DNA of 15,919 nt from an uncultured Gammaproteobacteria bacterium (GTDB lineage: Bacteria > Pseudomonadota > Gammaproteobacteria > SZUA-140): positions 1 to 15,919 of the forward strand of contig CALZMY010000033.1 of NCBI GenBank assembly GCA_945788675.1. The letters run 5' to 3'. Below, piece after piece: positions 1 through 6,822 of the stretch. Below the pieces are notes generated by a model. It saw only the letters and a list, made by a program, of their open reading frames with translations. It was not told the DNA's origin and made no database searches. Position 1 is the stretch's first letter. Each line of letters opens with the position of its first letter. Position numbers and translations under genes: made by a program.

Positions 1-29
1 AGAAAAACCGAGAGGAGTTATTCAGTACC

Positions 30-1934
30 ATGACCACAGAGGCACATAAGGAAACACTGGAGTTTCAAACAGAGGTTCAGCAACTGCTGAAGCTGATGAT
101 CCATTCACTCTATTCAAATAAGGAAATCTTTCTGCGTGAGTTGATCTCGAACGCCTCTGATGCCTGCGACAAGCTGCGTTTCGAGGCGCTGAGTGATGAT
201 GCACTCTACGAGGGAGATTCCGAGCTGAAGTTGCATGTCTCGTTTGATAAAGAAGCAGGCACGGTGACAATCGCCGATAACGGCATCGGCATGAGCCGCA
301 CCGAGGTGGTCGAAAATATCGGTACCATCGCCAAATCTGGGACACGCCAGTTTTTCGATTCGTTGAGCGGTGACCAGGCCAAAGACAGCCAGCTGATTGG
401 CCAGTTTGGTGTCGGTTTCTATTCTGCGTTTATCGTGGCCGACAAGGTGACGTTGACCACGCGTCGTGCTGGGACGGGTGCCGAACATGGCGTGCGTTGG
501 AGTTCTGAGGGTGAAGGCAGTTATGAGCTGGAGACAGTCGATAAGCCGGGTCGTGGCACCGAAGTGACCCTGCATCTGCGCGAAGACCAGCAGGAGTTTC
601 TTGATGACTACCGCCTGCGTGCGGTGATCAATAAATACTCTGATCATATTTCGTTGCCGATCATGATGCCGGCCAAAGCGGAAGTGAAGGAAGGTGAAGA
701 GGAAAAGGCTGCTGAGGATGAGGTGGTTAACAGCGCATCGGCACTGTGGGCGCGCGCTAAAAAAGATGTGACTGACGAAGAGTATAATGAGTTCTATAAA
801 CATGTTGGGCACGATTTCCAGGACCCATTGACTCACGTTCATAGCCACGTTGAAGGCAATCAGTCTTACACGTCACTGCTTTATATTCCTCAGCGAGCAC
901 CGTTTGATCTGTGGGATCGCGAACAGAAGCACGGTATCAAGCTCTATGTGAAGCGTGTCTTTATTATGGATACCACTGATCAGCTGATGCCGACCTATCT
1001 GCGTTTTGTACGCGGTGTCATCGATTCCAGCGATCTGCCACTCAACGTCTCACGCGAGATTCTGCAACATAACCGCATGATTGACACCATCCGTGGTGCA
1101 TCAGTGAAGAAGGTGCTGGGGATGCTGGAAGGGTTGGCTAAAAACGATGCCGAAAAATACAAGACCTTCTGGGATCAATTTGGACCTGTATTGAAAGAAG
1201 GACTTGCTGAAGATACATCAAACCGTGAGCGTATCGCTAAACTGCTGCGTTATACCTCGACGGAGAGTGATGGTGATGTGCAGGATGTGTCACTTGCCGA
1301 CTATGTTTCGCGCATGAAAGAGGGGCAGAACAAGATCTATTATGTAACGGCTGATAACTACTCTGCCGCTAAAAACAGCCCTCATCTGGAAGTCTTCAAG
1401 ACCAAGGGGATCGAGGTGTTGTTGATGCATGATCGTGTGGATGAGTGGTCTATGTCTTACTTCACTGAGTTTGATGGTAAATCACTGCAGTCGGTTGCCA
1501 AGGGCTCGCTGGAGCTGGGTGAGCTGGAAGACGAGAAAGAGAAAGAGGCGTTCGACAAGGCGGTCGATGAGTGTAAGGACCTCACCACTCGCATGCAGGA
1601 GGCGCTGGGTGAGCGAGTTAAAGAGGTTCGCCTGACGCACCGTCTGACAAACTCTCCTTCCTGTCTCGTGGTTGAAGAGCAGGAGATGGCGATCAATATG
1701 CAGAAGATTATGGAAGCGGCCGGTCAGGCAATGCCTTCCAGTAAGCCGATTCTTGAAGTCAATCCGCAGCATCCTATCGTACTTCGCCTGAAGGAAGAAG
1801 CTGATGATCAGCGTTTTGGTGATATCACTTCGGTACTGTTCGATCAGGCGATGTTGAGTGAGGGTGGGCAGCTGGATGATCCATCGGCATTTGTTAGTCG
1901 GATCAACACACTGCTGGTCTCAGCGGCCGCGTAA
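30..1934 (+). CDS. htpG: Molecular chaperone HtpG (bacterial Hsp90)
   Basis: This is the ATP-dependent cytosolic Hsp90 chaperone, a homodimer that remodels client proteins together with the DnaK system. The 634 residues match the usual bacterial length (E. coli about 624). The N-terminal GHKL ATPase fold shows the catalytic Glu37 and Mg-binding Asn41 in ELISNASDA, DNGIGM at 83-88, the lid segment GTIAKSGT at 98-105, and GQFGVGF at 124-130. The middle domain carries the conserved arginine stretch SSDLPLNVSREILQ, and a dimerisation domain follows. No eukaryotic MEEVD tail is present, as expected in bacteria. The ATG at 30 follows an AGAGGAG ribosome site at 11-17 with a rather long 12-base spacer. 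The promoter lies outside the window, so a sigma-32 element cannot be assessed. An intrinsic terminator follows directly. Confidence 0.98.
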   Translation: MTTEAHKETLEFQTEVQQLLKLMIHSLYSNKEIFLRELISNASDACDKLRFEALSDDALYEGDSELKLHVSFDKEAGTVTIADNGIGMSRTEVVENIGTIAKSGTRQFFDSLSGDQAKDSQLIGQFGVGFYSAFIVADKVTLTTRRAGTGAEHGVRWSSEGEGSYELETVDKPGRGTEVTLHLREDQQEFLDDYRLRAVINKYSDHISLPIMMPAKAEVKEGEEEKAAEDEVVNSASALWARAKKDVTDEEYNEFYKHVGHDFQDPLTHVHSHVEGNQSYTSLLYIPQRAPFDLWDREQKHGIKLYVKRVFIMDTTDQLMPTYLRFVRGVIDSSDLPLNVSREILQHNRMIDTIRGASVKKVLGMLEGLAKNDAEKYKTFWDQFGPVLKEGLAEDTSNRERIAKLLRYTSTESDGDVQDVSLADYVSRMKEGQNKIYYVTADNYSAAKNSPHLEVFKTKGIEVLLMHDRVDEWSMSYFTEFDGKSLQSVAKGSLELGELEDEKEKEAFDKAVDECKDLTTRMQEALGERVKEVRLTHRLTNSPSCLVVEEQEMAINMQKIMEAAGQAMPSSKPILEVNPQHPIVLRLKEEADDQRFGDITSVLFDQAMLSEGGQLDDPSAFVSRINTLLVSAAA

Positions 1935-1940
1935 GTAGAT

Positions 1941-1979
1941 AACGTCTCGCCCTTAATCTTATTGGCGGGACGTTTTTTT
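1941..1979 (+). terminator. Intrinsic terminator after htpG
   Basis: An 11-bp stem (AACGTCTCGCC at 1941-1951 with GGCGGGACGTT at 1964-1974, including one G-U pair) encloses a 12-base loop and runs into a T tract at 1973-1979. It sits 7 bases after the htpG stop codon and separates htpG from the thioredoxin-like gene. Confidence 0.9.
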
Positions 1980-2029
1980 GTCAGGGTTAAAACGATCTAA
2001 CTGAATCTTGCACAAAAGAGGAGGGGGCG

Positions 2030-2401
2030 ATGGCTATTATTAATATTGGCAAAGAGAACTTTGCCGACGTTGTCAATAACAACGACATCGTGCTGATCGA
2101 TATCTGGGCGTCGTGGAGTGAACCCTGTGAGATCTTTGCCAAAACCTATGAGATCGTGTCGAATGAGTATCCCGATATGGTCTTTGCCAAGCTCAACATG
2201 GAGGAAGAGCGCGAGATCGCCGACTATCTCAAGGTCGAAGCGATTCCGCTGTTGCTTGCAATGCGAGATCAAACGACTGTCTTTTTGGAGTCGGGTACAT
2301 TACAGAAAGATGAGCTTGAAAGATTGATCGAAAAAATCAGAACGCTCGATATGGAAGAGGTCAGAAAAGAGATCGCTGAGGAGATCGGCGATGAGATGTG
2401 A
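2030..2401 (+). CDS. Thioredoxin-fold protein with SEPC in place of CxxC
   Basis: This is a 123-residue cytoplasmic thioredoxin-like protein with no signal peptide. The fold is recognisable from VLIDIWASWSEPC (21-33), the strand FAKLNMEEE (52-60) and the cis-proline segment AIPLLL (Pro73). The active site reads Ser30-Glu31-Pro32-Cys33, so the nucleophilic first cysteine of CGPC is serine while the second is kept. It therefore cannot form the normal intramolecular disulfide and is unlikely to be a general disulfide reductase; a binding, chaperone or mixed-disulfide role is possible. A charged, Glu/Lys/Arg-rich helix (about 90-123) extends the C-terminus. The start has a strong AGAGGAGGGGG site just upstream. 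A TTGTCA at 1978-1983 could be a -35 box, but I see no convincing -10. The stop overlaps the next gene (TGATG), implying translational coupling with hslR. Confidence 0.88.
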   Translation: MAIINIGKENFADVVNNNDIVLIDIWASWSEPCEIFAKTYEIVSNEYPDMVFAKLNMEEEREIADYLKVEAIPLLLAMRDQTTVFLESGTLQKDELERLIEKIRTLDMEEVRKEIAEEIGDEM

Positions 2402-2787
2402 TGTCTGTGGATGAGCAGGTAAGGCTGGATAAATGGTTGTGGGCGGCACGTTTTTACAAGACCCGTTCGCTGGCGAGTGACGCGATCAATGGTGGCAAGG
2501 TTCACCTCAACGGTTCTCGTGCTAAACCAAGCAAAGAAGTGAAACTTGATGATCAGTTGCGTATCCGACGTGCCACCACAGAGATGACGGTTGTGGTGAC
2601 TGCCATTAGTAGCAAGCGCGGTTCAGCGACTATTGCACAGACCCTGTATTCAGAGACCGCTGAGAGTATTGCGGAGCGCGAGCGCCTGGAGGTGTTGCGC
2701 AAGCTTTCGACCCCTGCAGGAGGTTTCGCCGATCACAAACCGGATAAACGTGAGCGACGTAAGATCATACGTTTTATAGGGAAATGA
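2401..2787 (+). CDS. hslR: Ribosome-associated heat shock protein Hsp15
   Basis: Hsp15 is an S4-domain RNA-binding protein that in E. coli binds 50S subunits carrying stalled nascent chains and helps recycle them. The 128 residues compare with 133 in E. coli. The S4 motif occupies about residues 8-55: VRLDKWLWAARFYKTRSLA followed by GGKVHLNG and the strand DDQLRIRR. A basic C-terminal tail (DKRERRKIIRFIGK) is typical. I chose ATG 2401, which overlaps the upstream TGA by one base; a GTG at 2398 in the same frame would add one residue. The upstream gene's GAGGAGATCGGCGATGAG region could supply ribosome loading. The pairing with a thioredoxin-like gene downstream of htpG makes a small proteotoxic-stress block. 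Confidence 0.95.
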   Translation: MSVDEQVRLDKWLWAARFYKTRSLASDAINGGKVHLNGSRAKPSKEVKLDDQLRIRRATTEMTVVVTAISSKRGSATIAQTLYSETAESIAERERLEVLRKLSTPAGGFADHKPDKRERRKIIRFIGK

Positions 2788-2819
2788 CAAATCAAACGAG
2801 CATTAATAAAGGTTTTTGT

Positions 2820-3110
2820 ATGAAAAATAATTTTGTTGTACGACTGCTGTTTATCATCTCTCTTCAGTTTGCAGCATTTGCAGCTCAGGCTGATAATATT
2901 GATGAGCTGAGAAAAGACGCCTCGGATACGCTTGAAAGTACGAAGCAGAAGATGGTGGATATTATTGAGGAGACGGCTGAAATTGTAGGGAAGGCTATCA
3001 ACGAGGTGAGTGATCAGGTTGAGATTAAGGCGCTGGAATTTTTAAATGAACTTGATGGCGAGAAAAAGTCAACGGTTGATGAAGTGGATGATACTTTGAA
3101 GGAGGTGTAG
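2820..3110 (+). CDS. Small secreted helical protein, function unknown
   Basis: I do not recognise this 96-residue protein. It starts with a clear Sec signal peptide: MKNN, a hydrophobic core (FVVRLLFIISLQFAAFAA) and a likely cut after AQA at residue 24. The mature part (about 72 residues) is almost entirely acidic, heptad-like helix, with segments such as IDELRKDASDTLESTKQKM and an Asp/Glu-rich C-terminal tail. It has no cysteine and no lipobox, so it should be soluble in the periplasm or loosely membrane-associated. The frame is open from an ATG at 2784, but the start at 2820 is preferred because it follows AAAGG at 2808-2812 with good spacing and puts the signal peptide at the N-terminus. 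It lies 32 bases after hslR and is probably co-transcribed. I see no clear terminator after it. Confidence 0.75.
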   Translation: MKNNFVVRLLFIISLQFAAFAAQADNIDELRKDASDTLESTKQKMVDIIEETAEIVGKAINEVSDQVEIKALEFLNELDGEKKSTVDEVDDTLKEV

Positions 3111-3460
3111 TTTAATCTTAATCTGTTCGATGTTTTAACCCCTTCTTATCGCCTGTCGTGCTTAGAGTGTCAGGTGCACGAAAGCATGATTGATCTGCCT
3201 ATCTTCGTCTCATAATTACCTATGATTGATTTTTATGGTCATAAGGAGTCGGGCACGCAATACAGATGAAACCTGCTGTGTAATCTATAATTTCCTGATG
3301 CATGCGTGTAAAAAATGACAGCGCTCCACATCACGCAAGCACTATAAAGTGGGCGATAATAACTTCGGGCAATTTAGTTTTCATCCGATGTCTTTTTATA
3401 ATTCTCAGATTACTTGTTGTTTTTGTAGGATAAAACTGTTAAATCTTGGCTAGTACAATC
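3111..3460. other. Gene-free stretch upstream of the psp-like cluster
   Basis: I find no credible gene here; the only short ATG reading noted (3222) ends after 15 codons. There are several TATAAT-like words (3286-3291, 3397-3402) without a matching -35. A 9-bp direct repeat ATGATTGAT occurs at 3186 and 3222, 36 bases apart. One imperfect inverted repeat pairs GCATGCGTG (3300-3308) with CACGCAAGC (3332-3340), one mismatch. CGTGC (3157-3161) pairs with GCACG (3176-3180). None is strong enough to call an RNA gene or riboswitch. Confidence 0.5.
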
Positions 3461-3534
3461 ATTATGTCATGCGCAACATAACTTGACATAATATGTCGAA
3501 AGAGGTAGTGTGCTCTCTGTGACATATTATGTCA
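3461..3534. promoter_or_regulatory. Two 15-bp palindromic operator candidates plus a half-site
   Basis: Two nearly identical palindromes share the form TGACATA-N-TATGTCA. One at 3484-3498 is perfect except for its last base, and one at 3520-3534 is perfect. Their centres are 36 bp apart. A further half-site ATTATGTCA lies at 3461-3469, and with TGACATAAT at 3484-3492 it forms another 9-bp inverted repeat. Because each unit is itself a palindrome, a dimeric DNA-binding protein is the simplest explanation. The first palindrome covers the -35 of the candidate promoter and the second would lie at about +1 to +16, an arrangement typical of repression. I infer this controls the DUF2170-pspA genes. 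The regulator is unknown; the tandem RHH-like protein at 5362-5703 is a candidate. Confidence 0.7.
3483..3511 (+). promoter_or_regulatory. Candidate sigma-70 promoter of the psp-like cluster
   Basis: A consensus -35 TTGACA (3483-3488) is followed after 17 bases by TAGTGT (3506-3511), a 4/6 match to the -10 consensus. Transcription would start near 3518, about 40 bases before the DUF2170 start codon. The -35 is embedded in the first palindrome. The -10 is weak, which would fit a promoter needing activation or one tightly repressed. I see no sigma-54 (GG-N10-GC) element, unlike the classical E. coli pspA promoter. Confidence 0.5.
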
Positions 3535-3558
3535 TCCTTGAAAAGGAGCGAATAAAAA

Positions 3559-3963
3559 ATGAATCTACAAGATCTTGGCTTGTACCTTACGGATGCTAGC
3601 CTGGAAGGTTATAAATTTGAGTGCCAGCTGGTTCCTGGTGAAGTTGAAGTTCTTCAGGTGGTTATCGAAGGATTTCAGGAGATTCCAGTTTATATATCAG
3701 TCACTGATACGCAGATATTATGCATAACCTATCTGTTCTCAGAGGATGAGGTTAACCCTGAGTCAAAGAGCCAGATGACGGAGCAGATGCTGGAGATGAA
3801 TATCCCAATGCCGCTCACTTCATTTGCAAGTATTCAGGGTCGGTATGTTGTATTTGGCGCGCTGTCTATAAATTCAAGATTTGAAGATGTTGCGCACGAA
3901 GTGGTTACGTTAGGAGAGAACTCAGTTGATGCTTTGTCTGTAATGGCTGAGTACCTGAAGTAG
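3559..3963 (+). CDS. yjfI: DUF2170 family protein (YjfI-type)
   Basis: This is a 134-residue cytoplasmic protein of the DUF2170 family, about the length of E. coli YjfI. The segment VVIEGFQEIPVYISVTDTQI (about 34-53) is the most characteristic part; an acidic LFSEDEV loop and a second half with MPLTSFASIQGRYVVFGAL follow. No signal peptide or membrane segment is present. Its biochemical activity is unknown; family members are repeatedly found directly before YjfJ-type PspA genes, as here, suggesting a partner or regulator of PspA. It has a good AAGGAG ribosome site at 3543-3548 just downstream of the second palindrome and is the first gene of the cluster, 25 bases before pspA. Confidence 0.88.
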   Translation: MNLQDLGLYLTDASLEGYKFECQLVPGEVEVLQVVIEGFQEIPVYISVTDTQILCITYLFSEDEVNPESKSQMTEQMLEMNIPMPLTSFASIQGRYVVFGALSINSRFEDVAHEVVTLGENSVDALSVMAEYLK

Positions 3964-3988
3964 TCGAGAATCTAAAGAGGATTATATA

Positions 3989-4678
3989 ATGGGTGTACTA
4001 TCAAATTTATTTACTGCGATTCGCGGTGGTGCGAGAGAAGCAGGTGAAGCGGTTGTTGATGCAAATGCGGTTCGAATTTTTGAACAGGAGATTGTTGATG
4101 CAAAGAATCACATTAAAAAGGCCAAAGACAGTTTAACAACGGTAATGGCTGAGAAGATGCAGTCAGCACGTAAGCTGGATGCAATTAAGAATGATATTAC
4201 TGAAAACGAACTCTATGCGACAAAGGCGCTGGACCAGGGCAATGAAGCGCTTGCGATAGAGGTTGCCGAGAAAATTGCAAGCCTCGAAGGCGGACTGGCT
4301 GAACAGCAGCATATTCATGATAACTGTGCCGCTCATATCGAGAAACTTAAGGCGCAGATTCAGGGTGCGGAGCGACAGATTAGCGAGAATGAACGACAGC
4401 TTAACATGATCAAAACGACTGAAAGCGTGCATAAGGCAACATCGGCCATTAGCGATAATTTTATGTCATCAGGATCAAAAATCATTAATGCCAAAGAGTC
4501 GTTAGAGAGGATCAAGAAACGCCAGCAGATGCGTGAAGATAAGCTTAAAGCGGCCCAGGCGCTTAATTCAGATGATTATGATCAGTCGCTTCAGAACAAG
4601 CTGAAAGAAGCGGGTATTATGGAGAGCAGTTCATCTAATGCCAATGCCGTTTTAGAGCGTTTGAAGGCTAAAAAATAA
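3989..4678 (+). CDS. pspA: PspA/IM30 family protein (YjfJ subtype)
   Basis: PspA/Vipp1/IM30 proteins are ESCRT-III-like coiled-coil proteins that assemble on the inner face of the cytoplasmic membrane and preserve it under stress. The 229 residues are almost all helix. An amphipathic N-terminal helix (MGVLSNLFTAIRGG) for membrane contact is followed by the long hairpin (about 28-150, with DAKNHIKKAKDSLTTVMAEK and later KLKAQIQGAERQISENERQ) and C-terminal helices. The tail SDDYDQSLQNKLKEAGI followed by a Ser/Asn stretch and AVLERLKAKK resembles YjfJ rather than classical PspA, consistent with the DUF2170 neighbour and with no PspF/PspB/PspC genes nearby. The ribosome site AGAGGA precedes the ATG. 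A strong terminator lies only 14 bases after the stop, so this and DUF2170 are probably the most abundant products of the cluster. Confidence 0.95.
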   Translation: MGVLSNLFTAIRGGAREAGEAVVDANAVRIFEQEIVDAKNHIKKAKDSLTTVMAEKMQSARKLDAIKNDITENELYATKALDQGNEALAIEVAEKIASLEGGLAEQQHIHDNCAAHIEKLKAQIQGAERQISENERQLNMIKTTESVHKATSAISDNFMSSGSKIINAKESLERIKKRQQMREDKLKAAQALNSDDYDQSLQNKLKEAGIMESSSSNANAVLERLKAKK

Positions 4679-4691
4679 CAGCTTTAGATTT

Positions 4692-4719
4692 CACCCCGAT
4701 TATATCGGGGTGTTTTTTT
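4692..4719 (+). terminator. Intrinsic terminator inside the cluster, after pspA
   Basis: A perfect 9-bp stem (CACCCCGAT at 4692-4700 and ATCGGGGTG at 4704-4712) with a 3-base loop is followed by seven T residues (4713-4719). The next gene's ribosome site GGAGAGGG (4720-4727) starts immediately after the T tract and its ATG is at 4729. There is no room for a promoter in between, so downstream genes depend on read-through or on a promoter inside pspA. Confidence 0.93.
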
Positions 4720-4728
4720 GGAGAGGGT

Positions 4729-5361
4729 ATGAAAAAACTATTTAAAGCGATATTTTCCTCTTTTTCTGAAGAGAAAGAGTTGCGCTCACTTGACTCTCTG
4801 GGGGATCTGCAGCTGAACGATTATATTCGTTTGAATGATAGTTTTGCCCTGCCTGCGGAATTGAGAGGTAAGACATTTCAGGTCGATTCGATTGACAGTT
4901 ACTATTATGGGGAAAAACTGAGTATTGAGTGGGCCCTGAAAGGGGATACAAGGAAGAAGGTATATCTCTCATTGAGCGACCTGGGAGATGAAGACCGGAT
5001 AGTATTAAGTTATCAACTTAAAAAGAGAGAGGCCGAAGCGTTATTTGGCTGGGAGAATATCAAACAGCAGTATGACCCCGCATTTGAAGAAGCTCTGGTG
5101 TGCAGGGATACGTCTGCATTTGAAGGGTGGTTGGCTGCCGAATACCACAGAAGGGAGTGTGCTGGTAAGGGAACGTATTTTTCTGGGGACTACAGAGGAA
5201 GAGTTAAGCCATCTGGTGGCGATGAAGTCACATACTATGAGTTCTTTAATGAAGATGAAACCCTGTCGATGGATATTGAGATGTGGAGTAAAGATGAAAT
5301 AGACCTGTTTATTTCTATATTGAGGCCCGAGTCTGATATTCATGAATTCTGGGCAGGGTAA
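4729..5361 (+). CDS. DUF4178-like soluble protein in YjfK position
   Basis: This 210-residue cytoplasmic protein has no signal peptide or membrane segments. The N-terminal half holds a likely beta-barrel module: LQLNDYIRLNDSF, then GKTFQVDSIDSYYYGEKLSI and a WALKGD strand, a pattern I associate with DUF4178 (a short entry, then a curled beta domain with a Y/W-rich strand). The C-terminal part has GGDEVTYYEFFNEDETLSM and ends in RPESDIHEFW. E. coli has YjfK (DUF2491) at the equivalent place after YjfJ, and this could be a distant form of that family instead; I cannot decide without a profile search. It begins just after the internal terminator with a strong ribosome site, and its stop TAA abuts the next ATG with no gap, implying translational coupling. 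Biochemical role unknown. Confidence 0.65.
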   Translation: MKKLFKAIFSSFSEEKELRSLDSLGDLQLNDYIRLNDSFALPAELRGKTFQVDSIDSYYYGEKLSIEWALKGDTRKKVYLSLSDLGDEDRIVLSYQLKKREAEALFGWENIKQQYDPAFEEALVCRDTSAFEGWLAAEYHRRECAGKGTYFSGDYRGRVKPSGGDEVTYYEFFNEDETLSMDIEMWSKDEIDLFISILRPESDIHEFWAG

Positions 5362-5703
5362 ATGACTAAAAGGGAGCTGCCTGAGAAATGGAAAAAGGAA
5401 GTAAATGCTATCAAGGCGATACAGGTTGCATTTGATCTTGATGAGAAAGTTCAATATGTGATTCGTCGAGAAGCACTGGAGATGGATGTCAACCCGAGTG
5501 AAAGAATGCGCCAGATACTTGGATTGACAACACACAGAGTACCTCAGCGGCCAAGGCTTTCGATTTCCCTGAAGCCAGAGGATTTTGCAACACTGGCAAA
5601 CAGATATAATGTAGACCCGACTGATAAGCGCTCAATAAAACAGCAGGCAAGTATAGAGATCCAGAAGTACGCTGAAGGAAAGAGCTTTAACGAAAATGAA
5701 TAG
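5362..5703 (+). CDS. Small protein with two tandem ribbon-helix-helix-like units
   Basis: I do not recognise this 113-residue protein as a named family. It reads as a tandem repeat of the ribbon-helix-helix (RHH, MetJ/Arc) pattern. Unit one covers about 20-55: strand IQVAFDLDEK, helix VQYVIRREALEM, turn DVNPSE, helix RMRQILGL. Unit two covers about 66-104: strand LSISLKPED, helix FATLANRYNV, turn DPTDK, helix RSIKQQASIEIQKYA. Single RHH proteins dimerise to form a DNA-binding two-stranded sheet; a tandem copy could do so within one chain. The DNA-binding idea is inferred from pattern only. If correct, the palindromes upstream of DUF2170 are natural targets. It starts directly after the previous stop codon and overlaps the channel gene by 8 bases. 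No toxin-like gene is adjacent, so an antitoxin role is not supported. Confidence 0.6.
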   Translation: MTKRELPEKWKKEVNAIKAIQVAFDLDEKVQYVIRREALEMDVNPSERMRQILGLTTHRVPQRPRLSISLKPEDFATLANRYNVDPTDKRSIKQQASIEIQKYAEGKSFNENE

Positions 5704-6799
5704 AGTTTTATTCTTCTGGAGGTATAGAAAAAGGCAAAAGAGTAAAGGCTTTTCAAAGCTGACTAATACAAGCATGCCGGGAAAGCTGGCAAAATTACTC
5801 GGGATACTACTGCTGGTTATCTCAGTACACACCTTAATAATTTACTATTTTGAAGGCCTCAGTTTTATAGACTCGGCCTGGTTGAGTTTTACCTCGATTA
5901 CGACTGTCGGTTATGGAGATTTTTCGGCGTCCACTTTAGAAGGTCGGATTGCCACCATTGTTTTAATCTATATTATTGGCATCTGGCTGCTGGCGCAGTT
6001 GGCAGGGGATTTTCTGGATTTCAGGGCTGATAAACGTGAAAGAATGATAAGGGGCCTGTGGAGATGGAAAGAGATGTCTGATCATATTCTTATAATAAAT
6101 ACACCAGCAACCGAAGGTGACCGCTATCTGATTCGCCTGATCGAACAGATCAAACAGACCCCCGAAATTGATACGTTGCCCATTGAGATAGCGACGACAG
6201 CCTATCCTGAAGGGTTGCCGAACGCCCTGAGGCAGATGGATGTGGTTCATTACCATATTGATATCAGCAGCACTGTGCAACTGGAAGATTTAAATGTAGA
6301 GGCAGCGAAATATATTATCGTGCTGTGCCAGAATGAAGCAGATGTCAGGTCTGATAGCCTGACACTGGATATGCTGGATCGTCTAAACCAGTATGCCTGC
6401 GATCCATTTATCATTGCCGAATGTATGCTGGATGAGAATAGAAAGCGTTTCCACCGTTTAGGGGCTGATGCCGTGATCAGACCGGTACGCGGATACCCAG
6501 AACTAATTGTCAGAGCGCTCTCGGCACCGGGTACAGAGAGAGTACTGGAGAACCTGTTCACACACGACGGGGCTTCAGCGAAACGGTATGACGTCCGACT
6601 CAATGGTATTAAGTGGAAAGATATCGCCTGCAAACTGATAAGTGCTGGTGCGGGCACTCCACTTGGTTTTATATCCAGAGATGGAGAGGTAGTAACAAAC
6701 CCGTTTTATGAAGATACTATTGATGCGACAGCGCTGTTCATCATGGTTAATGACAAAACAGACCTCTCAGCTGAAGCTATGCAGAGAGCTCTAGCGTAA
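5696..6799 (+). CDS. Two-TM potassium channel with RCK/TrkA-N-like domain
   Basis: This 367-residue protein is a tetrameric-type K+ channel subunit. A basic N-terminus (about 1-33) precedes TM1 (about 34-52), the pore helix SAWLSFTSIT and the selectivity filter TVGYGD at 70-75, then TM2 (about 84-104). The cytoplasmic part from about 128 to 365 resembles a regulator-of-K-conductance domain, with alternating strands such as DHILIINTP, ATTAYP and KYIIVLCQNEAD and a gating-ring-like C-terminal half. The usual Rossmann GxGxxG nucleotide loop is absent; the position reads NTPATEGDRYL, so NAD binding is doubtful and another ligand is possible. All four arginine codons in the first 14 positions are AGA or AGG, unlike the flanking housekeeping genes. 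The start overlaps the preceding gene by 8 bases. It probably adjusts K+ flux or membrane potential in the PspA-linked response. Confidence 0.9.
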   Translation: MNRVLFFWRYRKRQKSKGFSKLTNTSMPGKLAKLLGILLLVISVHTLIIYYFEGLSFIDSAWLSFTSITTVGYGDFSASTLEGRIATIVLIYIIGIWLLAQLAGDFLDFRADKRERMIRGLWRWKEMSDHILIINTPATEGDRYLIRLIEQIKQTPEIDTLPIEIATTAYPEGLPNALRQMDVVHYHIDISSTVQLEDLNVEAAKYIIVLCQNEADVRSDSLTLDMLDRLNQYACDPFIIAECMLDENRKRFHRLGADAVIRPVRGYPELIVRALSAPGTERVLENLFTHDGASAKRYDVRLNGIKWKDIACKLISAGAGTPLGFISRDGEVVTNPFYEDTIDATALFIMVNDKTDLSAEAMQRALA

Positions 6800-6822
6800 T
6801 AATTTTAATAAATGGGGCGGCT

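Noticed and set aside
114..848. Long open frame antisense to htpG
   Set aside because: It is a by-product of htpG codon bias; the translation has no recognisable domain and no ribosome site.
2784..2819. Earlier ATG for the small secreted protein
   Set aside because: It would bury the signal peptide behind 12 polar residues and lacks a ribosome site, whereas ATG 2820 has AAAGG at proper spacing.
3484..3534. The long inverted repeat before DUF2170 read as a terminator or RNA hairpin
   Set aside because: The arms could pair in RNA (14 bp, about 22-base loop), but no T tract follows and each arm is itself a palindrome, which fits a DNA operator better.
5041..5535. Open frame antisense to the DUF4178-like and RHH-like genes
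   Set aside because: No coding signature, ribosome site or family resemblance; the sense genes are translationally coupled and convincing.
5362..5703. RHH-like protein interpreted as an antitoxin
   Set aside because: There is no small toxin-like partner next to it; its neighbours are a soluble DUF protein and a K+ channel in one co-transcribed set.
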